A DNA stretch of 28,149 nt from an uncultured Ruminococcus sp. GTDB lineage: Bacteria; Bacillota_A; Clostridia; Oscillospirales; Acutalibacteraceae. This document shows, piece by piece, positions 14,256 through 21,216 of this stretch. The number at the start of each line of letters is the position of its first letter. Position 1 is the stretch's first letter. The stretch lies in the NCBI GenBank assembly GCA_902798605.1, contig CADBXH010000026.1, positions 1-28,149 on the forward strand. Reading direction: 5' to 3'. Under the pieces are notes generated by a model. That model had not been told where the DNA came from. It saw only the letters and a program-made list of their open reading frames with translations, and did no database searches. The translations under genes and the position numbers were made by a program.

Positions 14256-14284
14256 TTTATTTTCTAAAAGAAATATGTTATAAT
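14256..14284 (+). promoter_or_regulatory. Possible upstream promoter for the CHAP gene
   Basis: TTTATT, 17 bp, TGTTATAAT (extended -10, TATAAT at 14279-14284). The -35 is weak. It would give a leader of about 205 nt containing short hairpins (ATACTG...CAGTAT and CGATTATTagcAATAATCG). The 14173-14496 gap holds no gene that I trust. Confidence 0.4.
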
Positions 14285-14404
14285 ATGTATAAACAAAGGG
14301 CATTATACTGCAATTTGTGTCTCATTTCCGAAATAACAGTATATATTGTGAATGTTGTAGCAAATAAATCTTCGATTATTAGCAATAATCGGTGTAATTA
14401 CGGT

Positions 14405-14433
14405 TTGATTTTTTGCAAATTATGTGTTACAAT
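14405..14433 (+). promoter_or_regulatory. Sigma-A promoter of the CHAP-dockerin gene
   Basis: TTGATT (14405-14410), a 17-bp spacer, TACAAT (14428-14433) preceded by TGT, an extended -10. It lies 63 bp before the start codon. Confidence 0.7.
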
Positions 14434-14496
14434 GTTTATGGTAACAAAAAAGTTACAGCTACAAGACGACTCTCTTCAGTCAGGAGGTAGATAAAC

Positions 14497-15654
14497 TTGA
14501 TACGTATTGCAACTAAGAGATTCGGCGCATTATTTATTGTAATCGCGCTTCTTGTTACATCAGCATTCTCAATTGGTATTTCAGCCGGAGCGGCTACGAC
14601 CTACACACCAAGGTTGACTGCTCCCGAGTCAAATAACGTTTATTATTACAACAGCAACTACAACGTTTTCCAGAAATACGGCTACGGCTTGCCCAACTGC
14701 ACAGCTTACGCTTACGGCAGAGCTTACGAGATCCTTAAGACAACTCCCAAGCTCAGCTGGAACGGTGCCGGCCAGTGGTACGGTTACAACCAGACCAACA
14801 AGTACTACAACTACGGCAGCACCCCCAAGATCGGCGCTATCGCCTGCTGGTGCTACAGCGGCGGCGGACACGTTGCGGTTGTAGAGAAGATCGAAAACGG
14901 CAAAATCACTCTTTCAAACTCAGAGTGGGGCGGAAGAACATTCTACCTTACCACTTGCTCAACAAGCGACAAGAACTACGGCGGCAACAGCTGGTGGACA
15001 TTCCAGGGCTTCATTTATCTGCTTAACGATGCAAAACCCGCTCCCGCTCCTACATATAAGACCGGTATCTACAAGACTACCGACGCTGTTAACCTCAGAT
15101 ACCACGCGGGTACAAGCAACACTGTTCTTACAACTATCCCGAGCAATACAACGGTTACGGTAACTCACCTCTATAATGAGACGAGCACAGGCTGGACATG
15201 GGGTTACACAACATATGCAGGCAAGACAGGCTGGTTCGTACTTGAGTACGCGACTTATGTTTCGGCGCTCCCGACAACACCTACAACAACGGCAGCTCCC
15301 ACAACAACTAAGCCCACAGTACCGCCCACAACAGTAGCTCCTACTACGGTAGCTCCCACAACAACAGTTCCTGCTTCAACAGGTCCTATCTACGAAGATC
15401 CCGTTGTTCAGACAGAGCCCGTGACCGAGCCGGACGAACAGTCTCAGGTTGATTATTCACAGGGCATTGGAATGGGCGATATCAACGCTGACGGCGTTAT
15501 CAATATCAAGGACGCAACCTTGATCCAGAGATATGTCGCTTACATCGAAGAGCTCACAGTTGAGCAGCTCGAATGGGCAGACTTTGACTTTGACGGATTT
15601 GTTACGATTTCGGATGTAACAGAAATGCAAACGTTCTTACTTTCAAATGATTAA
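14497..15654 (+). CDS. Secreted CHAP-domain peptidoglycan hydrolase with SH3 and dockerin
   Basis: A 385-residue secreted protein starting at a TTG, supported by AGGAGG 9 nt upstream and a signal peptide directly after it (to about residue 32). Order of parts: CHAP domain (about 50-175) with catalytic C68 in LPNCTAYAYG and H125 in GGGHVAVVEK; bacterial SH3 domain (about 190-255, DAVNLRYHAGTS...); a Thr/Pro linker; and from G327 a type I dockerin (GDINADGVINIKDATLIQR, DFDFDGFVTISDVTEMQ). CHAP enzymes cleave peptidoglycan peptide crosslinks or amide bonds. A dockerin would attach it to a scaffoldin or cell-surface cohesin. The second dockerin repeat is less canonical (DFDFDG). It is convergent with the dockerin protease gene at 15794. 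The role could be wall remodelling at sites of complex assembly or attack on other bacteria; undecided. Confidence 0.9.
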   Translation: MIRIATKRFGALFIVIALLVTSAFSIGISAGAATTYTPRLTAPESNNVYYYNSNYNVFQKYGYGLPNCTAYAYGRAYEILKTTPKLSWNGAGQWYGYNQTNKYYNYGSTPKIGAIACWCYSGGGHVAVVEKIENGKITLSNSEWGGRTFYLTTCSTSDKNYGGNSWWTFQGFIYLLNDAKPAPAPTYKTGIYKTTDAVNLRYHAGTSNTVLTTIPSNTTVTVTHLYNETSTGWTWGYTTYAGKTGWFVLEYATYVSALPTTPTTTAAPTTTKPTVPPTTVAPTTVAPTTTVPASTGPIYEDPVVQTEPVTEPDEQSQVDYSQGIGMGDINADGVINIKDATLIQRYVAYIEELTVEQLEWADFDFDGFVTISDVTEMQTFLLSND

Positions 15655-15657
15655 TAG

Positions 15658-15692
15658 AATTCGGCGGTGAGTTTTCACCGCCGAATTTTTTT
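15658..15692 (+). terminator. Terminator of the CHAP-dockerin gene
   Basis: AATTCGGCGGTGA gttt TCACCGCCGAATT, a perfect 13-bp stem running into a seven-T tract. It starts 3 nt after the stop codon. Confidence 0.93.
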
Positions 15693-15706
15693 GCGCATAT
15701 TAATAC

Positions 15707-15753
15707 AGTCGGGAAGAAAAGCTATCCGATACCACGGATCTTTCTTCCCGACT
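15707..15753 (-). terminator. Nested hairpin, probable terminator of the protease gene
   Basis: AGTCGGGAAGAAA (15707-15719) pairs with TTTCTTCCCGACT (15741-15753), with an inner ATCCG...CGGAT hairpin. On the minus strand it follows the protease gene at 41 nt. The CGGGAAGAAA arm resembles the TTTTTCTTCCCGA end of the repeat at 984-1050. Confidence 0.6.
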
Positions 15754-15793
15754 TTAATTTTAAAAATCTTCAGTTTTAAGTTTTAAGTATTCA

Positions 15794-17422
15794 TTAACTC
15801 TGATAGCCCGCTATGATCCTCTGGATTATTGTAACGTCCGAGATCGTGATGTATCCGTCGCTGTTCATATCGGCAACCGCAAGCGCGTCGCTGTCAAGCT
15901 CTGTAAGCAGCGCTATGTGCTTTTGCAGCAGCGTGGCGTCTGTGACGTCGACCTTGCCGTCGTCGTTGATGTCGCCGGCAGCCGCAAGGTGTTTTGTAAC
16001 AGCCTTGATTACAAACGTTCCGCCGTAATCGTCGTTGTTGTTTTCCTTGTACCAGTCAACCAAGTCTACGATCCGGCCGTCAGCCATAACATAGCTTTGA
16101 TCTCTCTGCGCCTGATGCATAAAGGTGAACTGACCCGATGACGTAAGCCACTCGCAAACACCTATCTGTGGTGTTTCGTTGTACCTTGTAGACCCGATTT
16201 TTACCGCGATACTGCCCGACTGATCGGGGATCCTGAAATCGCTGATGTCAACGCAGATATATCCGGCGTAGTCGATCGTGCCCTTGTGCAGCTCTACCCA
16301 GTTGCTTTGGTTGCTGTCGGGGGTACCGTTTTTGTCGGGGACATAATAAACAGTGTAGTCAGAGGTTACGGAGTAGCTTTCAAATATGACCTTGTCGATC
16401 GTGTTGTAATGTGCGTCAAACTCAAAGCTCTGGAACGCTGTGAGCTCGGGTTCTTTGATATAGCTTTCGTCAAATTCCCAGGTCGCTCCGTAGATCTCGT
16501 TTTGCAAAAGCTTATTTTTCTCGGTGATATTGTCAACCGCCAAAAGCTGGAACGAAGGCTTGTATTTTTTAGAATTAAAAATATCCCTGTCGTAATACGA
16601 GATCCAAAAATACCCGTTGTCGCCCCAGTTTTCGCCCCAGCTGTTCTTGACAAGCCAAGCGCCGTTGCCCTCGGGAGTATCAACGAAATTGTCAGCTGAG
16701 AAGTTGTCGTCCCAACCGACTATCTCAATAGCGTGTCCGGTCGCGCTGCCGGTAAAATCCGGCGGCACATAGTAGGCGAATGTATCTTCGTTATAATTTG
16801 CGATGGTGTGCGAATAATAGGTGCTTATTCCGCCGCTCTCCATTATCGCTCTCTTGGTGGTGTCGGGGTCGTCGCGGTACAGATATTTGATCGAAGTAAC
16901 GCCGTAATCAGCCAAGTCCGTGGGAATAGTGTCCGCGCTGAATTCGTAAATACTGAGATCCGGCACCTTTGAGTTCAAAACCGGACCCTGCCACGACGTA
17001 AAGTAACCCGGCGTGATCTTTGCCCTGCCGAATTCATATGGCTCGCGCACCCAGCCTTCACCGTCGGCGTGCTGTGTGCCCCAGAGGTTGGCGTGGTTGA
17101 CCGACATATCGCCCGTGTACAGATCATTCTTCAGCAAAAAGGATTCAAACGTGCCAAGCGCGCCGTAAACCCAGCAGTCGTTATAGTTTTGGGATTTAAC
17201 AGAGGAAACATATCCCTGCTCGACCGAGCTGTAGTATGACGGAAGGTTTGACGAGCCCAAGGGCGCGTCGCTCTTAGCGGATTTTTTTACCGCCCGCGGG
17301 GTCGGCAAAGTATCGTTTTCATCAACTTCAGCCGCCGACGCAGATAATCCGAAAGCCGAAATCAGCAGCGCGCACGCGGCGACTGCGGAGATCGCTTTAC
17401 TAATCAATTTGTTTCTTTTCAT
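15794..17422 (-). CDS. Secreted papain-like (C1A) cysteine protease with dockerin
   Basis: A 542-residue secreted protein. A signal peptide (to about residue 31, ending SASA) is followed by a short charged segment and a C1A peptidase domain. Catalytic residues: the oxyanion Q of VKSQ, C83 in NDCWVYGALG, H230 in GHAIEIVGWDD, N260 in WLVKNSWGENWG. A beta-rich middle region (about 290-475) resembles the lectin-like domain often attached to these bacterial C1A enzymes. A type I dockerin covers the last 61 residues (GDINDDGKVDVTDATLLQK, DMNSDGYITISDVTIIQR). A GAGGT site precedes the ATG. Family members act outside the cell on proteins; a dockerin would place the enzyme in the cohesin-based surface complex, for proteolysis of cereal protein around starch, for trimming complex components, or for defence. 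The substrate is unknown. Confidence 0.9.
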   Translation of the reverse strand: MKRNKLISKAISAVAACALLISAFGLSASAAEVDENDTLPTPRAVKKSAKSDAPLGSSNLPSYYSSVEQGYVSSVKSQNYNDCWVYGALGTFESFLLKNDLYTGDMSVNHANLWGTQHADGEGWVREPYEFGRAKITPGYFTSWQGPVLNSKVPDLSIYEFSADTIPTDLADYGVTSIKYLYRDDPDTTKRAIMESGGISTYYSHTIANYNEDTFAYYVPPDFTGSATGHAIEIVGWDDNFSADNFVDTPEGNGAWLVKNSWGENWGDNGYFWISYYDRDIFNSKKYKPSFQLLAVDNITEKNKLLQNEIYGATWEFDESYIKEPELTAFQSFEFDAHYNTIDKVIFESYSVTSDYTVYYVPDKNGTPDSNQSNWVELHKGTIDYAGYICVDISDFRIPDQSGSIAVKIGSTRYNETPQIGVCEWLTSSGQFTFMHQAQRDQSYVMADGRIVDLVDWYKENNNDDYGGTFVIKAVTKHLAAAGDINDDGKVDVTDATLLQKHIALLTELDSDALAVADMNSDGYITISDVTIIQRIIAGYQS

Positions 17423-17472
17423 TTTTATACCTCAAATTACCAAAGTTGTATAATAACCCATTCTATGCTTTG

Positions 17473-17501
17473 ATTATATCAAAAATATGTGCCGATGTAA
17501 A
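17473..17501 (-). promoter_or_regulatory. Sigma-A promoter of the dockerin protease gene
   Basis: Minus strand TTTACA (17501-17496), 17 bp, TATAAT (17478-17473), 51 bp upstream of the ATG. Confidence 0.7.
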
Positions 17502-17559
17502 GAATAAAAAATGCCAAATTACAAAGAATAATTTTACCAAATAACAAAGGACTGAAAAT

Positions 17560-18429
17560 ATGCACCTCAGAACCGACCTCGCCGTAGAGGCAAGAGAGAT
17601 CGCGGGCGAAAGAGTAAGCGGAGTTGATTACAAAACATACAGCGAGAGCGGGCTGTCGATCTCGCGCCTGACGGTCAGAACAGACAAGGCAAAGCAGGCT
17701 CTCGGCAAGGATAAGGGAACATATATCACAGTAGCGCTGCCGTCGCTGACGGATAACTTCTCCTCAACGGACAAACGCCTCGCGGCGATCGGCTCGGAAA
17801 TACGCAGGCTTCTGCCCGTCAACGGTCTGATTTTGGTGGTCGGCTTGGGCAATGAAGAGATAACCCCCGACTCATTAGGCCCCAAAACCGCGCTGAAGGT
17901 GCTCGCCACAAGGCATATCCAGGGCGAGCTCGCGCGTTCATCGGGGCTCGACAGGCTCAGACCCGTGGCGGTGATGAACACGGGCGTCACCGGACAAACG
18001 GGCATAGAAACGGGCGAATACATCCTCAGCGTGGTAAAGCGGATACGCCCAAACGCCGTCGTGGCGATCGACGCGCTTGCCTCGCGCAGGCTTGAACGCC
18101 TCGGCACAACTCTGCAAATAAGCGACGCGGGCATATCGCCCGGCGCGGGAGTGGGCAACCACCGCACAAGGATAAACAGCGAGACCATCGGCGTTCCCGT
18201 GATCTCAATAGGCGTGCCGACGGTCGTAGACGTCAGGACCCTGGCGGGCGACCTGCTCACAAACATAGGGGAGAGCGCGGACGACCTGCCGGCGCTTACA
18301 AAGGATATGGTCGTTATCCCGCGAGAGATAGACCTGCTGACCGAGCGCGCCTCGCGCCTGTTGGGCTTCGCCCTAAACGCCGCGCTCCAAGACCGCTTTA
18401 AGCTCAGCGAGTTGGTCGAGCTGATGTGA
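17560..18429 (+). CDS. gpr: GPR germination (spore) endopeptidase
   Basis: A 289-residue spore protease of family A25, which degrades small acid-soluble spore proteins at germination. It has RTDLAVEAREI at the start (around the autoprocessing site), GLGNEEITPDSLGP with the first catalytic Asp, MNTGVTGQTGIETGEY, and AIDALASRRLERLGTTLQISDAGISPGAGVGN with the second catalytic Asp, then GVPVISIGVPTVVDV. It is shorter than Bacillus GPR (about 370) because a loop before the C-terminal VIPREIDLLTE segment is absent; clostridial enzymes are often this size. An AAAGGA site precedes the ATG. No clear sigma-F/G promoter was recognised. It marks the organism as a spore former. In many clostridia gpr is next to spoIIP; here about 1.57 kb of repeats and CRISPR lie between. 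Confidence 0.96.
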   Translation: MHLRTDLAVEAREIAGERVSGVDYKTYSESGLSISRLTVRTDKAKQALGKDKGTYITVALPSLTDNFSSTDKRLAAIGSEIRRLLPVNGLILVVGLGNEEITPDSLGPKTALKVLATRHIQGELARSSGLDRLRPVAVMNTGVTGQTGIETGEYILSVVKRIRPNAVVAIDALASRRLERLGTTLQISDAGISPGAGVGNHRTRINSETIGVPVISIGVPTVVDVRTLAGDLLTNIGESADDLPALTKDMVVIPREIDLLTERASRLLGFALNAALQDRFKLSELVELM

Positions 18430-18445
18430 TGGGTGAGAATTATTT

Positions 18446-18775
18446 AAAGGCTCCCCTGACGCACGACAGTGCTTTAGGGGAGGCTTTTCTTTATCCAAAC
18501 TTTTCAGTTGCATTAAAAGGCTCCCCCAACACTTGTTTTGGGGGAGCTGTCGCGAAGCCTGAGAATATAACATATGATATACGCTGAGTTTAAATAACGA
18601 ATCTGTTTATATAAAAATACCCACTTATGAGGCTTCGTGACTGAGGGGGCGGAGTCAGTGTTTACACCCCGTTTTCCGTTACAATATCATACCTCACGCT
18701 GATTCATACGCAGCCCCCTCCGTCATTTCACAAGTGAACCTCCCCCGTAACAAGTGACGGGGGAGGCTTTAAATG
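18446..18775. repeat. Modular palindromic element (GGCTCCCC family), copy B
   Basis: Tandem hairpins after gpr. First, GGCTCCCC/GGGGAGGCT (18446-18487), the near-identical inverted copy of the one at 25421-25470. Next, GGCTCCCCCAA/TTGGGGGAGC (18519-18547). Then a 12-bp stem GTCGCGAAGCCT (18549-18560) and AGGCTTCGTGAC (18630-18641) around an AT-rich 69-nt loop, followed by CTGAGGGGGCG and ACACCCCG. Last, CCTCCCCCGT/ACGGGGGAGG (18739-18766), sharing the CGTCACTTGTTACG core with 4306-4337. No coding potential. Confidence 0.75.
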
Positions 18776-18908
18776 TAACGGAAAAGTTTGCGGTCGGGCA
18801 TAAAAGTTTTCACGCAAAGCAAAGCTATCTTCTCGAATTGTGGTGTCGCCACCGCGACGGGGAGGCTTTAAATGAATTTCAATATTCAATTATCCTTTAA
18901 AACTCATA

Positions 18909-18950
18909 AAAAACACCTCAATGAGCCAAATGGTTCATTGAGGTGTTTTT
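18909..18950 (-). terminator. Strong bidirectional terminator at the distal end of the CRISPR array
   Basis: A 19-bp stem pairs AAAAACACCTCAATGAGCC (18909-18927) with GGTTCATTGAGGTGTTTTT (18932-18950), one wobble, loop AAAT. A tracts and T tracts on both sides allow action on either strand. For CRISPR transcripts running leftwards it lies just after the last degenerate repeat. The 18776-18908 stretch before it shows no gene. Confidence 0.85.
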
Positions 18951-18956
18951 GTTTTG

Positions 18957-19581
18957 TCACAAATCCCCTATGGGAAAGGCGGACGCGCAGCGGCCGTTCC
19001 GAGCGAAGCCGAGGAATCCCCTGCCAATTGCAGAAGCTTTCCTCAACAATAATCAATCCCCTATGGGAAAGGTAAAGTGAGGAAGAGTTCACCGAGCCGA
19101 CCACGGCTCCCACAGTATCAATCCCCTATGGGAAAGGTAAAGCTCGATTACGAGCACATGCGACCGGCTCTAATTACGGAGGGTATCAATCCCCTATGGG
19201 AAAGGTAAAAATAGTGCGCCGAGGCTCGGAGCCTCAAAATAACGACCGGCGAGGACGGAGCCGGGGAGTTCACGGGGTGAACGGAGCGGATTCGACGAGT
19301 GGAAGTTATTTTGAGAAAAGCGAAGAGCAACGAGGCGTGATTGCGCCGACGCCGCTGTAACAAATCAATCCCCTATGGGAAAGGTAAAGCCGGTGCCTAC
19401 TCCTGTGTTGACGGCGACATCATACGGTATCAATCCCCTATGGGAAAGGTAAAGTTATGGCGGTTGTAATAGTAACACTCGCGCTCATCAGTATCAATCC
19501 CCTATGGGAAAGGTAAAGCGAGAAGGAAACAAACGAGAGAGCAATAGATGCTCGTATCAATCCCCTATGGGAAAGGTAAAG
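18957..19581 (-). CRISPR. Orphan CRISPR array, seven repeats plus one degenerate terminal repeat
   Basis: Seven 28-bp repeats begin at 19050, 19115, 19183, 19362, 19427, 19491 and 19554. Plus-strand core: GTATCAATCCCCTATGGG followed by AAAGGTAAAG. An eighth, partial repeat (only AATCCCCTATGGGAAAGG) is at 18962. Spacers are 35-40 bp, except one interval of 151 bp that contains an insertion. Read on the minus strand the repeat ends GGGGATTGATAC, like the ATTGAAAC handle of type I/III repeats. Decay is worst at the left end (18962, 19050), and an AT-rich flank lies on the right, so transcription is most likely leftwards. No cas gene is in the window; any Cas proteins must be elsewhere or lost. 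Subtype I-B or III is a guess from repeat length and 3' end. Confidence 0.93.
19233..19315. mobile_element. Small inverted-repeat insertion inside the CRISPR array
   Basis: CTCAAAATAAC (19233-19243) and GTTATTTTGAG (19305-19315) are perfect 11-bp inverted repeats bounding a GC-rich 83-bp block with an inner GTTCA...TGAAC hairpin. It lies in the 151-bp interval between repeats starting at 19183 and 19362, where about 37 bp would be expected, so about 114 bp is extra. It encodes no transposase; MITE-like is the simplest reading. Confidence 0.5.
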
Positions 19582-19700
19582 AACAACATTTTGTGTTGCA
19601 TTTTTAGTATACATCGTAAATATAGATTTGTCAACCGTTTTTTTGTTTTATTCTTATTGCAGTTTTAGATATAATTAGTTATAAATTTGCTGATAATCGG
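19582..19700 (-). promoter_or_regulatory. Probable CRISPR leader
   Basis: AT-rich, non-coding DNA next to the best-conserved repeats, on the side opposite the degenerate end. It contains TTGTCAACC and T-rich tracts. Orientation is inferred from repeat decay and AT content. The remaining 19701-19938 is also AT-rich, with a CGGCGGA...TCCGCCG hairpin near 19880-19900; no gene is convincing there. Confidence 0.55.
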
Positions 19701-19938
19701 CAAAAATGCCAATTCTGCCTGTCATTTCGTGATTTAAAAAACAGATTAACTAAATATTTTCAAAAAATCATCAATTTGCCGAGCTGTAACCAAAAATCTG
19801 ACGCCCCGCATACATCAAAATGTCGTCAATTAAAGCGAAAAAACGCATTGATTCGGCAAAAAAAACCAAACTCCCCGGCGGAAGAATCTCTCCGCCGTGA
19901 GAAGCTTTTGGCGCAGATCCGAAATCATTCATCAAAAT

Positions 19939-19968
19939 TCATATTCCCTAAAATAAAAAACATATATA
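19939..19968 (+). promoter_or_regulatory. Sigma-E-like sporulation promoter of spoIIP
   Basis: TCATATT (19939-19945), a 15-bp gap, CATATATA (19961-19968). This fits the mother-cell sigma-E pattern (ATA, 16-18 bp, CATACANT) with two mismatches in the -10. It lies 29 bp upstream of spoIIP, which belongs to the sigma-E regulon in Bacillus. Confidence 0.55.
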
Positions 19969-19997
19969 TAGCAATATAACTATGTTCGGGTGGTAAT

Positions 19998-21092
19998 GTG
20001 AAAATCAAAGGAAAACTTCTTAAGCTTACAAAAATCTCAACGGCGCTCATACTCGTCGTCATAGCCGCGTTTTGCGTTATCCGCCGCCTGCCGGAGTGCT
20101 TTGACCCAAAAAACGGAGTGCTCGCCGCCGCGGCATTTACGCTGACGGACGGCGTATATTCGGTACAGACAGGCACCGAGCCCGAAACCCGGGAGCAGAC
20201 GCCCGAAACAAAGCCCGATAAACCGGAGCAAGCAAAAGCAGTACTCTCGCCGTCAAATAAAACCCGCGACAAATCGGGCTACTACGACAGCTATGCTCCC
20301 CATACGGGCGAGGAAAAGCTCGACATAGCCGAAAAGCAGATCGGCTTTGACGGCACGGCGGTGGGGGAGTGCTGCGTAAAAAACAAAACAGGGCTCGATT
20401 TTGACTTTGAGGGGCTGCTCAATAAACCCCTGACCTTCAAGACAGAGAAGAACAGCGATCAGCCGCAGGTGCTCATCTACCACACCCACACGACCGAGGC
20501 GTACCTTGACGAGAGCGTCGATTATTTTTACGATAGCTACTATTCGCGCACTCAAAACGCGGATTTCAGCGTCGTCGCCGTGGGCGACAAGATCGCCGAG
20601 GAGCTTGAGAAAAACGGCATAAAGACCCTGCACGACACCACCGTCCACGATTCCTCATACAACGGCGCGTATGACCGCAGCGCGCAGACCGTGCGCGCTG
20701 ATATGGAGGATAACAGCTCCATAAAAGTCGTGCTCGATATCCACCGCGACGCCTTGGGCACCGAGGCGCGCAAGGTCAAGCCCGTCTTTGAATACAACGG
20801 AAAACAGGCGGCGCAAATAATGGTGCTCTCGGGCTGCGATTATTACGGCGAAAGGGATTTTGACAACTGGCGGAACAACCTTGATTTCGCCCTGAAGATC
20901 CAAAACACCGCCGAAAAGATGTACCCGGGGATGACCCGCCCGCTCAGCTTTGATTTCTTCGCCTACAACGAGTATATCTGCGACGGCTCGCTGCTTATAG
21001 AAGTCGGCTCGGACGCGAACTCTATCGACGAGGCGGAGTACACCGGCACCCTGCTCGGTAATGTTCTTTCAGCGGTTTTGAATAACAATTAA
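19998..21092 (+). CDS. spoIIP: Stage II sporulation protein P (SpoIIP), peptidoglycan amidase/endopeptidase
   Basis: A 364-residue membrane-anchored enzyme that, with SpoIID and SpoIIM, degrades septal peptidoglycan during engulfment. An N-terminal membrane segment (about 14-30) is followed by a Pro/Glu/Thr-rich linker and the SpoIIP domain. Metal and catalytic motifs: YHTHTTEAY with H162, H164 and E167, LDIHRDA with H249, and SLLIEVGSDANS near the C-terminus. The start is a GTG with GGGTGG close upstream; an ATG two bases earlier would be out of frame. Length is typical (350-400). A sigma-E-like promoter precedes it. It is separated from gpr by the CRISPR region. Confidence 0.94.
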   Translation: MKIKGKLLKLTKISTALILVVIAAFCVIRRLPECFDPKNGVLAAAAFTLTDGVYSVQTGTEPETREQTPETKPDKPEQAKAVLSPSNKTRDKSGYYDSYAPHTGEEKLDIAEKQIGFDGTAVGECCVKNKTGLDFDFEGLLNKPLTFKTEKNSDQPQVLIYHTHTTEAYLDESVDYFYDSYYSRTQNADFSVVAVGDKIAEELEKNGIKTLHDTTVHDSSYNGAYDRSAQTVRADMEDNSSIKVVLDIHRDALGTEARKVKPVFEYNGKQAAQIMVLSGCDYYGERDFDNWRNNLDFALKIQNTAEKMYPGMTRPLSFDFFAYNEYICDGSLLIEVGSDANSIDEAEYTGTLLGNVLSAVLNNN

Positions 21093-21132
21093 ATTGTACA
21101 TAAACACAGCTGCATATAACTGAAAATTTGAC

Positions 21133-21161
21133 TTGCAATAACCACCCGCTTTTGGTATAAT
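21133..21161 (+). promoter_or_regulatory. Sigma-A promoter before the Pro/Glu-rich membrane protein, dusB, glyA
   Basis: TTGCAA (21133-21138), 17-bp spacer, TATAAT (21156-21161), 55 bp before the ATG. An overlapping TTGACT at 21128 would give a 22-bp spacer and is less likely. Confidence 0.6.
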
Positions 21162-21216
21162 AACTATATATACTGTTTATTTAAATAACCACCCCAATTT
21201 ATCGTGAGGTATTATT

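Noticed and set aside
14285..14494. 69-codon frame upstream of the CHAP gene
   Set aside because: It overlaps a good extended -10 promoter (14405-14433) and ends in the ribosome site of the next gene; Cys-rich with no family resemblance.
14291..14496. A c-di-AMP (ydaO-type) riboswitch before the CHAP gene
   Set aside because: These often precede wall hydrolases, but the best promoter leaves only a ~57-nt leader and the needed conserved core was not seen.
17448..17465. A sigma-G promoter for gpr (GTATA and CATTCTA)
   Set aside because: Both boxes exist but are only 6 bp apart, whereas about 17-18 bp is required.
18872..19113. Short frames running through the CRISPR repeats on both strands
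   Set aside because: They translate the repeats and a terminator hairpin, so they are artefacts.
19776..19979. 67-codon Lys-rich frame upstream of spoIIP
   Set aside because: No ribosome site, contains the sigma-E-like promoter region, and composition matches AT-rich non-coding DNA.
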